Shown here in pieces: positions 1 to 6,447 of a DNA stretch of 12,261 nucleotides. The DNA lies in NCBI GenBank assembly GCA_051155755.1, contig DAXETY010000154.1, forward strand, positions 1 to 12,261. The letters are read 5' to 3'. The notes under the pieces were generated by a model. The model made no database searches. It saw only the letters and a program-made list of their open reading frames with translations, and was not told the DNA's origin. The position numbers were made by a program, and so were the translations under genes. This stretch comes from DAXETY01 sp051155755. GTDB taxonomy: Bacteria; Desulfobacterota; Desulfobacteria; Desulfobacterales; SG8-13. How positions within the stretch are numbered: position 1 is the first letter of the stretch; each line of letters begins with the position of its first letter.

Positions 1-2
1 TC

Positions 3-89
3 AGCGCAGATAGTAAGGAATTTCTTCGAACCATGGGTCAATTTACTATGAAAATCGGTAATGTCAAGCAGGATTTTCATGGTTATTGA
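3..89 (+). CDS. Possible C-terminal tail of a gene cut by the left edge
   Basis: One plus-strand frame is open from the left edge to a TGA at 87-89. It would encode 28 residues containing FLRTMGQFTMKIGNV and ending in DFHGY. I do not recognise the family. An open stretch this short at a window edge occurs by chance fairly often, and no other signal supports it, so this is only a candidate. If real, the gene would converge on ssrA. Confidence 0.22.
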   Translation, partial: SADSKEFLRTMGQFTMKIGNVKQDFHGY

Positions 90-196
90 GCGCCTCTTGG
101 TTGGGTGTACAAGGGATCGTATAATCCCAAGAATTTGATATTTTTGTATTGATGAAACAAGGGGTTTGACAGAATTGATATGAAACGCTGGTTTAC

Positions 197-228
197 AAAA
201 AGCGCGGCCGGAACGAAATGATATCCGG
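197..228 (-). terminator. Weak candidate terminator after ssrA
   Basis: Just past the tmRNA 3' end, the minus strand has a 5-bp stem, CCGGA paired with TCCGG, around an 11-base loop. A run of five T follows, but only after six more bases (CCGCGC). The gap between stem and T-run makes it a poor match to a classical intrinsic terminator. The rest of 90-234 shows no other gene signal. Confidence 0.22.
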
Positions 229-234
229 GTATAA

Positions 235-592
235 TGGTGGAGGCGGCGGGAGTCGAACCCGCGTCCGAAGGCATTCCGCTTTGACGTCTACATACATATC
301 CTGAATTTTAAGGTCTCGCCGATCGGGACTCCTCCAGGCCGGATTCCCTCTTGGCCAGCCTGATAGAGTTTCGCCGATTCCGTTTCAGGCATCCGGAATG
401 GGCTATCCTGCTGTGTCGACGCCCCATTCGGGCCCGCAGGAAAAACCCGGTGGGACGCAGGCTGCTAGTTAGGCAGCCTGGGCGTAGGCATAATCATCTG
501 CGATTATGTTTATACCCCATCGTTTTACGAGCGACAGGAACCTCGGTATGCAGCCAAAGCTTCTTTACCCCCGTCGAAGCCGTTTCGCCCCC
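235..592 (-). ncRNA. ssrA: tmRNA (transfer-messenger RNA)
   Basis: This RNA rescues ribosomes stalled on broken mRNAs: it is charged with alanine by its tRNA-like end and then supplies a short reading frame that tags the stalled peptide for proteolysis. The 5' end reads GGGGGCGAAACGGCTTCGAC and the 3' end reads GGGTTCGACTCCCGCCGCC, then TCCACCA. The first seven bases GGGGGCG pair with CGCCTCC next to the discriminator A and CCA (one G-U), giving the tRNA-like acceptor stem. The T arm GCGGG-TTCGACT-CCCGC is intact. CCA is encoded. The length of about 358 bases is normal for a one-piece tmRNA. The tag frame lies at 469-501. Its protein partner, SmpB, is encoded on the same strand at 6448-6921. 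I set the 5' end from acceptor pairing; a sixth G at 593 would be removed by RNase P. Confidence 0.97.
469..501 (-). other. tmRNA tag-peptide reading frame
   Basis: After ATAATC, the resume codon GCA starts ten codons and a TAA stop encoding ADDYAYAQAA. With the alanine carried by the tmRNA itself, the appended tag is AADDYAYAQAA, 11 residues, the same length as the E. coli tag. The ending is Q-A-A, where a nonpolar residue before A-A is usual. The stop is followed by CTAGCAGCCTGC, which is complementary to the end of the tag region and forms the usual hairpin there. Confidence 0.9.
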
Positions 593-640
593 CATGGAGT
601 GGATGCGACTGACCAACGGCAGGCAATCTGAAACATCTAT

Positions 641-668
641 ATAATAACCAATTTCAAGGATTTGTCAA
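641..668 (-). promoter_or_regulatory. sigma70-type promoter of ssrA
   Basis: On the minus strand a perfect -35 TTGACA (668-663) is followed after 16 bases by TATTAT (646-641); overlapping alternatives at spacings 17 and 18 also exist. Transcription would start near 634, leaving a leader of about 40 bases before the mature tmRNA 5' end at 592. That fits an RNase P-processed precursor. Confidence 0.75.
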
Positions 669-689
669 GATATCTCCACGGCCGACCAA

Positions 690-734
690 TACCACATACG
701 GTACAAACTTTTCTTGATTCTACAACATGTGGTA
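690..734. repeat. 8-bp inverted repeat upstream of the ssrA promoter
   Basis: TACCACAT at 690-697 and ATGTGGTA at 727-734 are perfect reverse complements separated by 29 bases. They lie just upstream of the ssrA -35 box as read on the minus strand. They could be a regulator site, a long-looped hairpin, or chance; nothing else decides. Confidence 0.35.
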
Positions 735-1209
735 GCGTTGATGCTTAGCCCACCCGGGCGCTGTTCAAATTCGGCATCGAACCCAAATTTCCCTCCCGTC
801 TTTTCCTCCTACGGCCGAAAATCCAGGCCACCCGCTTTGCGGATGGTTGTTGCCGCGGGTGCCCGACCGGGACAGATGACTCCAAGTGCCCGTTTATGAT
901 TGCGGCCGTTCACCTTGAATGTATGCCCCGGATCCGGGAAACGAAACCGGGCGGTGCGGTGGCCGGCCCTTCATCCGGAACCTCGGAGGATGGTACCGCA
1001 GTATGGGCCACAGTGCCCGCCCGTCGTCTCGAAAGCCGGGGATCAGCCGGTTGCTGCTGATTATGCGGGGCGGGGCGGTCTGCAGCTTGGCTGAGGCGGC
1101 TCTACCGTATATTGTATGAGCAATCAGACAAATATACCGGATAAGGTAGCTGGCCGGGAACAGTTGCTGCAATGCAATATCCGGCAATCCGCAATCGCCC
1201 TTGCCGGGT
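735..1209. other. Gene-free stretch between ssrA and the nitrilase gene
   Basis: This is about 475 GC-rich bases with several overlapping open frames on both strands. None has a good ribosome binding site, recognisable residues or a consistent coding pattern. I found no RNA gene in it and none of the repeat families seen further right. The part nearest 1210 may hold the 3' untranslated region of the nitrilase gene: GGCAA and TTGCC around 1180-1206 could pair, but no T-run follows. Confidence 0.5.
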
Positions 1210-1992
1210 TCAAGGGTTGCGCAGCCAGGCGACCCGGCCGGCCAGTCCGGGAAATTCCTTGCGGGCGGCCTGCACTTCCTGCAGGTCGAATTCGGTTCGG
1301 AGGATCGTTTCGCCGTCTCCGGCACCGGCCATCACCGTGCCCCATGGGTCCACAATCCGGCTGTGACCGACGAACTGGACGCCCTGGTTCATTCCCGTGG
1401 CGTTGGCCGATACCAGAAAGGCCTGGTTTTCGAAAGCGCGCACCCGGTTGAGCAGCAGCCAGTGTTCGAGTCGGGGGTAGGGCCAGGCCGAGCAGATCAG
1501 AAAAATTTCGGCCCCCAGGTCGATCATGGCCCGAAACAACTCCGGAAACCGCAGATCGAAACAGGTGGCCATGGCGACTTTGCCCAGGGGCGTGTCGGCG
1601 ACCACGATCCGCTCGCCGGGGGTCAGGATCTGGGTTTCCCGCGAATTGTAGCCGAACAGGTGGATTTTTCGATAGTTGGCCAGAATCTCGCCGCCGGGTG
1701 ACAGCAGGTAGCTCGAATTGTAGTATCGGCCCCGGTCTTCTTCCACAAAACTGCCGGTGTGCAGGTAGGCGCCGATCTTGCGCGCCACCGCGCGCATGGC
1801 CGTCAGGGTGGGCCCGTCAGCGGTTTCCGCTTCGTCAATGTAGCGGTCGAAGCTCATAAAACCGACATTCCAGATCTCCGGCAACACCACCAGGTCGGCC
1901 CCGCGACAGCGAGCGATGCGTTCGACCGCCCCGGCGATGGTGGCCGCTTTGTCACCCTCGATGACCGCCATTTGGATGGAGGCAATTTTCAT
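1210..1992 (-). CDS. Nitrilase-superfamily carbon-nitrogen hydrolase (omega-amidase-like)
   Basis: A 260-residue, single-domain member of the carbon-nitrogen hydrolase family, probably cytoplasmic, that cleaves an amide C-N bond through a cysteine thioester. The Glu-Lys-Cys triad is visible: E39 in LVVLPEIWN, K109 in NYRKIHLFGY and C144 in MATCFDLRFPE, with the second conserved Glu at E119. The N-terminus KIASIQMAV is the typical first strand and the length is normal for the family. The motifs resemble omega-amidases of the Nit2/YafV group, which deaminate alpha-keto acid amides, but the substrate cannot be fixed from sequence. The start ATG has a purine-rich GAGAGAGAG stretch just upstream. 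It is transcribed away from the molybdopterin-binding gene, sharing a 294-base divergent spacer, with no operon partner. Confidence 0.92.
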   Translation of the reverse strand: MKIASIQMAVIEGDKAATIAGAVERIARCRGADLVVLPEIWNVGFMSFDRYIDEAETADGPTLTAMRAVARKIGAYLHTGSFVEEDRGRYYNSSYLLSPGGEILANYRKIHLFGYNSRETQILTPGERIVVADTPLGKVAMATCFDLRFPELFRAMIDLGAEIFLICSAWPYPRLEHWLLLNRVRAFENQAFLVSANATGMNQGVQFVGHSRIVDPWGTVMAGAGDGETILRTEFDLQEVQAARKEFPGLAGRVAWLRNP

Positions 1993-2286
1993 CGGCTCTC
2001 TCTCTTACTTTCGTTGATTGCCAGTGCATTGCATGCTATGAACGCAACCGGCCGTGCGCCATACAGCAGCGAAAAAAACGGCAGACGAATCAGCGCCGGG
2101 GTGGCCGGCCGGATGATTCGGAGTTAGGGTTGCGATACGGGAAAGATTTTTTCAAATTGAATCCGATCGAAACAATAAAAAGTCACAACCATGGGAAAGT
2201 GTCAACCGTGGCTTCCTTGTTTTTAACCGAAAGGTAAGGTCATCGAGCCTGCCCTCGAGGCAAGCTTGCGGAAACCGGGTCATCGC
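1993..2286. other. Divergent spacer between the nitrilase and molybdopterin-binding genes
   Basis: 294 bases that must hold both promoters. I could not find a convincing -35/-10 pair for either direction. There is an A/T-rich patch around 2141-2180 and a self-complementary GCATGC near 2032. I looked for a molybdenum-cofactor riboswitch ahead of the plus-strand gene and did not recognise one. Confidence 0.4.
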
Positions 2287-3306
2287 ATGAAAAAGGTCAG
2301 GATCGAAGATGCCGTGGGTACTGTGCTGGCCCATGACATGACACGCATCGTTCCCGGCAAGGTCAAGGAAGTGGGTTTTAAAAAAGGCCACGTGATCACA
2401 CCGGAAGACCTGCCGGAGCTGCGCCGGATCGGCAAAGAGCACGTTTACATTCTGGACCTGGCGCCGGGGGTGATCCACGAAGATGCGGCCGCGCTGCGAA
2501 TTGCCCGGGCCGTTTGCGGCCCCGGCCTGTATGGGTCCGAGCCCAGCGAAGGCAAGAGCACGATTCGCTGCCGCGGTGCCGGTCTGTTTCAGGTCAACGT
2601 GGACGGCCTGCGGCAGATCAATTGCGTCGAAGACGTCATTTTGTCGACATTGAAAACCGATTTTCCCTGCGAGCCCGAGCAGGTGGTGGCCGCCACCCGC
2701 ATTGTCCCGCTGGTGACCGCAGAATCCCGGATCGAAAAGGTCGAGGCGATCGCGCGGCAAAGCGGACCGATCTTGCAAGTGAAGGCGTTTCATCCCCTGC
2801 GATTCGGTGCCGTGGTCACCGGTTCGGAAATATACAAGGGGTTGATTGAAGATGGTTTCGAGGCCTTCGTGGGCCGCAAGGCCGCAAAATACGGCTGCCG
2901 TTTCGTGGAAAAAATCCTGGTGCCCGACGACCCCGCTCGGATTGCCGCCGCCGTGGCAAAGCTGCAGGCGGCGCAAACCGGGTTGATCATCGTCACAGGC
3001 GGCCTGTCCGTCGATCCGGACGACGTGACGGTCACCGGGGTCAGGCAAGCCGGAGCGCAGGTGGTCGTTTACGGCAGCCCTGTGCTGCCCGGAGCCATGT
3101 TTCTGTACGCCCGGCTCGGCGATGCCCACATCCTTGGCTTGCCGGCCTGTGTTTTTTATCATTCGGTGACGATTTACGACCTGGTGCTGCCAAGGATTCT
3201 GGCCGGAGAAGAGATCACCGCCGAACGCATCGCCGAGATGGGGCACGGGGGGCTGTGCATGGACTGCGAGGTCTGCCACTTTCCGGCTTGTCCCTTCGGC
3301 CGTTGA
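2287..3306 (+). CDS. Molybdopterin-binding MoaB/MoeA-like protein with Cys-rich C-terminus
   Basis: A 339-residue protein with an N-terminal segment of about 140 residues (KKVRIEDAVGTVLAHDM at the start) and a MoCF-biosynthesis/molybdopterin-binding fold at about 165-310. Visible family features are VVTGSEIYKG (176-185), TGGLSVDPDD (237-246, the cofactor-loop TGG), LPGAMF (267-272) and GLPAC (284-288). The family binds molybdopterin or its adenylylated form. This stand-alone type is common in anaerobes with Mo/W enzymes, but its exact step is not established. The tail has four cysteines, C324, C327, C330 and C335, in CxxCxxCx4C spacing, a possible metal or Fe-S site. I chose ATG 2287 because MKKVRIEDAV looks like the family start. 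A TTG at 2266, with GAGG five bases ahead, would add seven residues. It converges with the zinc-ribbon gene, 23 bases away. Confidence 0.88.
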   Translation: MKKVRIEDAVGTVLAHDMTRIVPGKVKEVGFKKGHVITPEDLPELRRIGKEHVYILDLAPGVIHEDAAALRIARAVCGPGLYGSEPSEGKSTIRCRGAGLFQVNVDGLRQINCVEDVILSTLKTDFPCEPEQVVAATRIVPLVTAESRIEKVEAIARQSGPILQVKAFHPLRFGAVVTGSEIYKGLIEDGFEAFVGRKAAKYGCRFVEKILVPDDPARIAAAVAKLQAAQTGLIIVTGGLSVDPDDVTVTGVRQAGAQVVVYGSPVLPGAMFLYARLGDAHILGLPACVFYHSVTIYDLVLPRILAGEEITAERIAEMGHGGLCMDCEVCHFPACPFGR

Positions 3307-3315
3307 GCGCAAGCG

Positions 3316-3330
3316 ATCCCGCGACGGGAT
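3316..3330. terminator. Small hairpin between convergent genes
   Basis: ATCCCG-CGA-CGGGAT is a perfect 6-bp stem with a three-base loop in the 23-base gap between the convergent stops, overlapping the first base of the minus-strand stop codon. There is only TATT downstream on the plus strand, so intrinsic termination would be weak. Confidence 0.35.
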
Positions 3331-3512
3331 TATTCGACGGCCGCATCCGGCAGCCGCGGTCCGAATGCAAATTTGCAGCCGCAGCTTTCGCATTCGGCGT
3401 TGTCGTCGGTTTCGTGCTCGCAAAGCGACACCTGGGTACTGAAGCAGTCGGGACACTTCAGGTTGGCCAATGCCTCTTTGATGCGGCACAACTGTTTGCA
3501 AGTCAGCTTCAT
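3330..3512 (-). CDS. Small zinc-ribbon-like protein (60 aa)
   Basis: Encodes 60 residues beginning MKLTCKQLCRIKEALANL. Cysteines are at 5, 9, 20, 23, 31, 41, 44 and 46. C20-P-D-C23 and C41-E-S-C44 form two CxxC knuckles 17 residues apart, the spacing of a zinc ribbon able to hold one Zn ion. The ribosome site is strong: GGAG seven bases before the ATG. That and the cysteine pattern are why I call this short frame a real gene. No function can be assigned; such ribbons serve in nucleic-acid or protein binding. The segment before the ribbon could be a short helix. It converges with the molybdopterin-binding gene and diverges from the korA operon, whose start is 160 bases away. Confidence 0.78.
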   Translation of the reverse strand: MKLTCKQLCRIKEALANLKCPDCFSTQVSLCEHETDDNAECESCGCKFAFGPRLPDAAVE

Positions 3513-3671
3513 GTGAATGCTCCAATCGAAAGTGATTTTTCACTGTAAGCGTTTCATGGGGCGTTTCGGTAATCCACTTAAAAAGTATATGGTACGGCCG
3601 GATCGGCACTTGTCAACGCGGCTCGCCGCCGGCCGCACCGTCAACCGGTATGGATCAGGGGAGACAAACGC

Positions 3672-4793
3672 ATGCCGCTGAGCTTCATGGAAGGAAACGA
3701 AGCCATCGCCTGGGGCGCGGTGCAGGCCGGCTGCCGGTTTTTCGCCGGCTATCCGATCACACCGGCCACCACCATCTACAATTCGATGCTGCAGATGCTG
3801 CCGCCGGCAGGCGGCATTTGTCTGCAGGGCGAAGACGAAATCGCCTCGATCGGATTCTGTATCGGGGCCTCCATGGCCGGGATGAAGGCCATGACGGCCA
3901 CCTCCGGGCCGGGCATCAGTCTGTACAGCGAGCAGATATCCTTTGCCATCGGCAGCGAGATACCCATCGTGATTGTCGACGTTCAGCGGCTGGGCCCTTC
4001 CACCGGTTCGGCCACCCGGGGTGCGGACGGCGACATTCAATTTCTGCAGTGGGGCAACAGCGGCGGGCTGCCGGTGATCGTCCTGGCGCCGGTGGACGTG
4101 GCCGACTGTGTTACGCTGACCGCCCATGCCTTCAACCTGGCCGAACGGTTTCGCTGCCCGGTGTTTCTGGCTTCGAACAAAGAGATCTCCATGACCCGGG
4201 AAAGCATCGATCTGGAGCGAGTGGAAATTCCGCACCCCGTCGAGCGGACCGCCCCTGCGCCGGAAACCGCCTACGTCCCGTTTGCGGTGGTCGCCGACCG
4301 CGGCGTTCCGGATTTTCTGCCCATCGGCGGCGAGCGCCTGGTGCGCCAGACATCTTCGACCCACGGCCCCGACGGGTACATCACCACCGATCCGGAGGTG
4401 ATCGAACGCAGTCAGCAGCGACTGAAAAAAAAGATCACCGCCGAAGTGGATACCTTCACCTTTTACGAAGAACACCGGGTTTCCGGTGCCGACACGCTGG
4501 TCATCGCATACGGGGTCAGCGCACGGGCGGCCCGGGTGGCCGTCGATGAGCTGAAGCGGGCCGGCACGCCGGTGTCGCTGCTGACGTTAAAAACGCTCTG
4601 GCCGGTTCCCGAGGCCCTGATTCGACGAGTCGCCGCCGATCATCGCCGGGTGGTGATCGTCGAGATGAACCTCGGCCAGTACGTGCGCGAAATTCGCCGG
4701 GTGCTGGTCGACAAACCGGTGGCCTTCTTCGGCCGGATGAACGGCAACCTGATCCCGCCCCAGCGGTTCAAAGAGGTGATCGCCCATGGATAG
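3672..4793 (+). CDS. korA: 2-oxoacid:ferredoxin oxidoreductase, alpha subunit (KorA type)
   Basis: A 373-residue alpha subunit of the pyruvate/2-oxoglutarate:ferredoxin oxidoreductase family, which oxidatively decarboxylates a 2-oxoacid to an acyl-CoA and passes electrons to ferredoxin. Family landmarks are present: MEGNEAIAWGAVQAGCRFF (6-24), YPITPAT (27-33), GEDEIAS with the conserved Glu near 54, ATSGPGISL (76-84) and DVQRLGPSTGSAT (103-115). The C-terminal half (about 270-370) is the transketolase-C-like domain, with DTLVIAYG and TLWPVPE. Length matches KorA/VorB proteins. The ATG is preceded by AGGGGAG eight bases upstream. It overlaps the next gene by eight bases, implying translational coupling. 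The substrate (2-oxoglutarate, branched-chain or another 2-oxoacid) is not decidable; KorA is the nearest name. The complex is cytoplasmic. Confidence 0.92.
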   Translation: MPLSFMEGNEAIAWGAVQAGCRFFAGYPITPATTIYNSMLQMLPPAGGICLQGEDEIASIGFCIGASMAGMKAMTATSGPGISLYSEQISFAIGSEIPIVIVDVQRLGPSTGSATRGADGDIQFLQWGNSGGLPVIVLAPVDVADCVTLTAHAFNLAERFRCPVFLASNKEISMTRESIDLERVEIPHPVERTAPAPETAYVPFAVVADRGVPDFLPIGGERLVRQTSSTHGPDGYITTDPEVIERSQQRLKKKITAEVDTFTFYEEHRVSGADTLVIAYGVSARAARVAVDELKRAGTPVSLLTLKTLWPVPEALIRRVAADHRRVVIVEMNLGQYVREIRRVLVDKPVAFFGRMNGNLIPPQRFKEVIAHG

Positions 4794-6084
4794 TCTGCTC
4801 AACGCCCGGCGGCCGCCGGTGTTTTGCCCCGGCTGTGCCCACGAACGGGTCACCGCAGCGCTGGACCGGGCCCTGCAGACGCGCGGTCTGCAGGGCAACC
4901 AGGTGGCCATTGTCAGCGATATCGGTTGCTCGGGTTTGTTCGACACGTTCTTCAACACCCACGCCCTGCACGGATTGCACGGTCGCGCCCTGACCTATGC
5001 CACCGGGTTGAAGATGGCCCGGCCCGATTTGACGGTTGTCGTGACCATGGGCGACGGCGGTCTGGGAATCGGCGGGGCGCATCTGCTCAGCGCCTGTCGC
5101 CGCAATCTCGACCTGACGCTGTTGATTTTGAACAATTTCAACTACGGCATGACCGGAGGCCAGTGTTCTTCGACCACTCCGCCCCAGGCCCGGGTGGCAT
5201 CCGGCTTTCTAAACCAGCTGGAGTTGCCGCTGGATGTCTGCCGGGTGGCGGCCGCGGCCGGCGCCGCCTTTGTTCAGCGGGCATCGGCCTACGACAAGGC
5301 ATTGTCGGAGGCCATCGACACGGCCGTGGGCTTTGAAGGGTTTGCGCTGGTCGAGATCCGGGGGGTGTGTCCGGGACGCTACACCAAACGCAACCCATTG
5401 ACACCCAAAAAGATCGCCGAAGACATGGCGCTGCTGCCGCCGGCCGAAGGTCCGGTACCGGGCAATCAGCGGCCCGAATACGGCCGGCATTACCGCCAGG
5501 TGGCCGCCGAACAGAAACCGCCGGCCCCGCCGCTGCGCATCGAAGCGCGATTCAAGCCCCCCCGGACCGACCGCTGCGAGGCGGTGATTCTGGGCAGCGC
5601 GGGCCAGCGGATCGTCACCGCCGGGGAACTGCTCTGCCTGGCGGGCATTACCGCCGGGCTGCATGCCACGCAGAAAAACGACTATCCCATCACCGTACTG
5701 CGGGGGCATTCGGTCAGCGAAGTGGTGCTGTCCGGCGATCCAATCGGTTTTACCGGAATCCAGCGGCCCGGCGTCATCCTGGCTCTGGACCAGCAGGGCG
5801 TCGATCGCAAACAGGCGCTGTTGAAGGCGCTTCCGGATGAAACCCTGGTGTTGGCCGCCTCCGACGTCCGGCTGCCCGGCTCCGGGGGGCAGGTGGTCGA
5901 GATCGATTACAAGGCCCGCGGCATCCGTTCGGCCGACCGGGCCCTGGCCGCCCTGGCCGCCATGGCCGGGCGCGATCAGATGATTTCCAGGGAGATGCTC
6001 ACCGAGGCCGTCAAACTGCGCTTTCGGGGCGAGGTGCTGCGGAGGTCGCTGGAGTTGGTGGAGTCCATTGAAGAATCGTTGTGA
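4786..6084 (+). CDS. korB: 2-oxoacid:ferredoxin oxidoreductase, fused beta-gamma subunit
   Basis: A 432-residue fusion of two subunits that are often separate. Residues 10-235 are the beta subunit: the thiamine-diphosphate/Mg motif is TMGDGG (87-92) with NN at 116-117, and four cysteines, C14 and C17 (FCPGC), C48 (IGCSG) and C195 (GVCPGRYTKRN), match the ligands of the single [4Fe-4S] cluster of KorB proteins. A Pro-rich linker (about 225-260) leads to the gamma domain (about 262-425), which begins ILGSAGQRIVTAGELL, the counterpart of the usual G-x-GGQG-x3-AG motif, and ends in predicted helices. With KorA this gives all three functional parts (alpha, beta, gamma). No delta (2x[4Fe-4S] ferredoxin) subunit is present, so the enzyme would rely on external ferredoxin. 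The start ATG lies inside the end of korA (8-base overlap). No terminator was seen after the TGA. Confidence 0.92.
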   Translation: MDSLLNARRPPVFCPGCAHERVTAALDRALQTRGLQGNQVAIVSDIGCSGLFDTFFNTHALHGLHGRALTYATGLKMARPDLTVVVTMGDGGLGIGGAHLLSACRRNLDLTLLILNNFNYGMTGGQCSSTTPPQARVASGFLNQLELPLDVCRVAAAAGAAFVQRASAYDKALSEAIDTAVGFEGFALVEIRGVCPGRYTKRNPLTPKKIAEDMALLPPAEGPVPGNQRPEYGRHYRQVAAEQKPPAPPLRIEARFKPPRTDRCEAVILGSAGQRIVTAGELLCLAGITAGLHATQKNDYPITVLRGHSVSEVVLSGDPIGFTGIQRPGVILALDQQGVDRKQALLKALPDETLVLAASDVRLPGSGGQVVEIDYKARGIRSADRALAALAAMAGRDQMISREMLTEAVKLRFRGEVLRRSLELVESIEESL

Positions 6085-6130
6085 TGGTGTGGGCGGCGGT
6101 GAGGAAGAAGTTGCAATGCCTTGCGATGGC

Positions 6131-6165
6131 TTGTCCGTGGTCAGTCGTTCGTTGTCCGTGGTCAG
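6131..6165 (+). repeat. Heptamer array A (GTTGTCC family), 5 units
   Basis: 35 bases read exactly as five heptamers: TTGTCCG, TGGTCAG, TCGTTCG, TTGTCCG, TGGTCAG. Units 1-2 recur as units 4-5 (period 21). In the phase used for the other arrays, the consensus is GTTGTCC/GTGGTCA. It lies 46 bases after the korB stop. Confidence 0.85.
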
Positions 6166-6181
6166 CGCTTCCCTTTTGAGG

Positions 6182-6208
6182 GCTCAAAGTCAAAGCTCAA
6201 GGCTCAAA
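6182..6208 (+). repeat. GCTCAAA short tandem array
   Basis: Four units, GCTCAAA, GTCAAA, GCTCAAG and GCTCAAA (7, 6, 7 and 7 bases), lie directly between heptamer array A and octamer array C. This is a third repeat family, seen once in this window. Confidence 0.7.
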
Positions 6209-6276
6209 GGAAATGCTTACAGAGTAAGATAAACACCGAATCCGGCCGATCCGCAAACAGAGGACGGTTCTTTTTT

Positions 6277-6308
6277 CGCCGTCTCGCCCTGTCGCCGTTT
6301 CGCCGTTT
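6277..6308 (+). repeat. Octamer array C1 (CGCCGTTT family), 4 units
   Basis: 32 bases read as four octamers: CGCCGTCT, CGCCCTGT, CGCCGTTT, CGCCGTTT. Six T precede it. The same family, also with four units, is found at 9975-10006 (inverted) and 10114-10145. Confidence 0.85.
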
Positions 6309-6343
6309 CAGCCCCGAAAATGAAATTGTATTGGCAAGGGGAC

Positions 6344-6378
6344 TCGCAACGGACCACGGACCACCGACAACGGACTGC
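6344..6378 (-). repeat. Heptamer array D (inverted), 5 units
   Basis: Read on the minus strand these 35 bases are five heptamers: GCAGTCC, GTTGTCG, GTGGTCC, GTGGTCC and GTTGCGA. It is opposite in direction to array A in the same spacer, so the two could pair imperfectly. Confidence 0.85.
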
Positions 6379-6447
6379 TTCGAGTTGACGATAGCGTCCC
6401 GGCAATTCTTCCGATTCGAATCTCGCCATCTCTCGTCCCATGATGCC

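Larger units (their letters stand above)
6085..6447. other. Repeat-rich spacer between korB and smpB
   Basis: A convergent spacer of 363 bases with no supported gene. It holds four short tandem arrays: heptamers at 6131-6165, a GCTCAAA array at 6182-6208, octamers at 6277-6308 and inverted heptamers at 6344-6378. Open frames across it simply run through the repeats. The bases TTTGAG-GG-CTCAAA at 6175-6188 are a tight palindrome. I see no clear terminator for either gene. Confidence 0.6.

Noticed and set aside
40..67. Leftward promoter TTGACA-16-TAAATT on the minus strand
   Set aside because: The -35 is perfect, but the -10 matches only four of six and any target gene lies outside the window. 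It also conflicts with the possible plus-strand gene tail. It cannot be judged here.
2130..2286. Molybdenum-cofactor riboswitch ahead of the molybdopterin-binding gene
   Set aside because: No recognisable conserved core or multi-stem layout was found by eye.
2152..3609. A 485-codon open frame on the minus strand
   Set aside because: It lies antisense to the molybdopterin-binding gene, whose motifs are clear, and covers the zinc-ribbon gene in another frame. Its sequence is His/Arg/Gly-rich with no family features, typical of an antisense shadow in GC-rich DNA.
3584..3616. Minus-strand promoter for the zinc-ribbon gene (TTGACA and TATACT)
   Set aside because: Both boxes look good alone, but the spacer is 21 bases, too long for sigma70.
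3540..4475. A 311-codon minus-strand frame opposite korA
   Set aside because: Antisense shadow of korA; composition is skewed and no motifs are recognisable.
6217..6441. A 74-codon minus-strand frame between korB and smpB
   Set aside because: It crosses heptamer and octamer arrays and has no ribosome site or family features.
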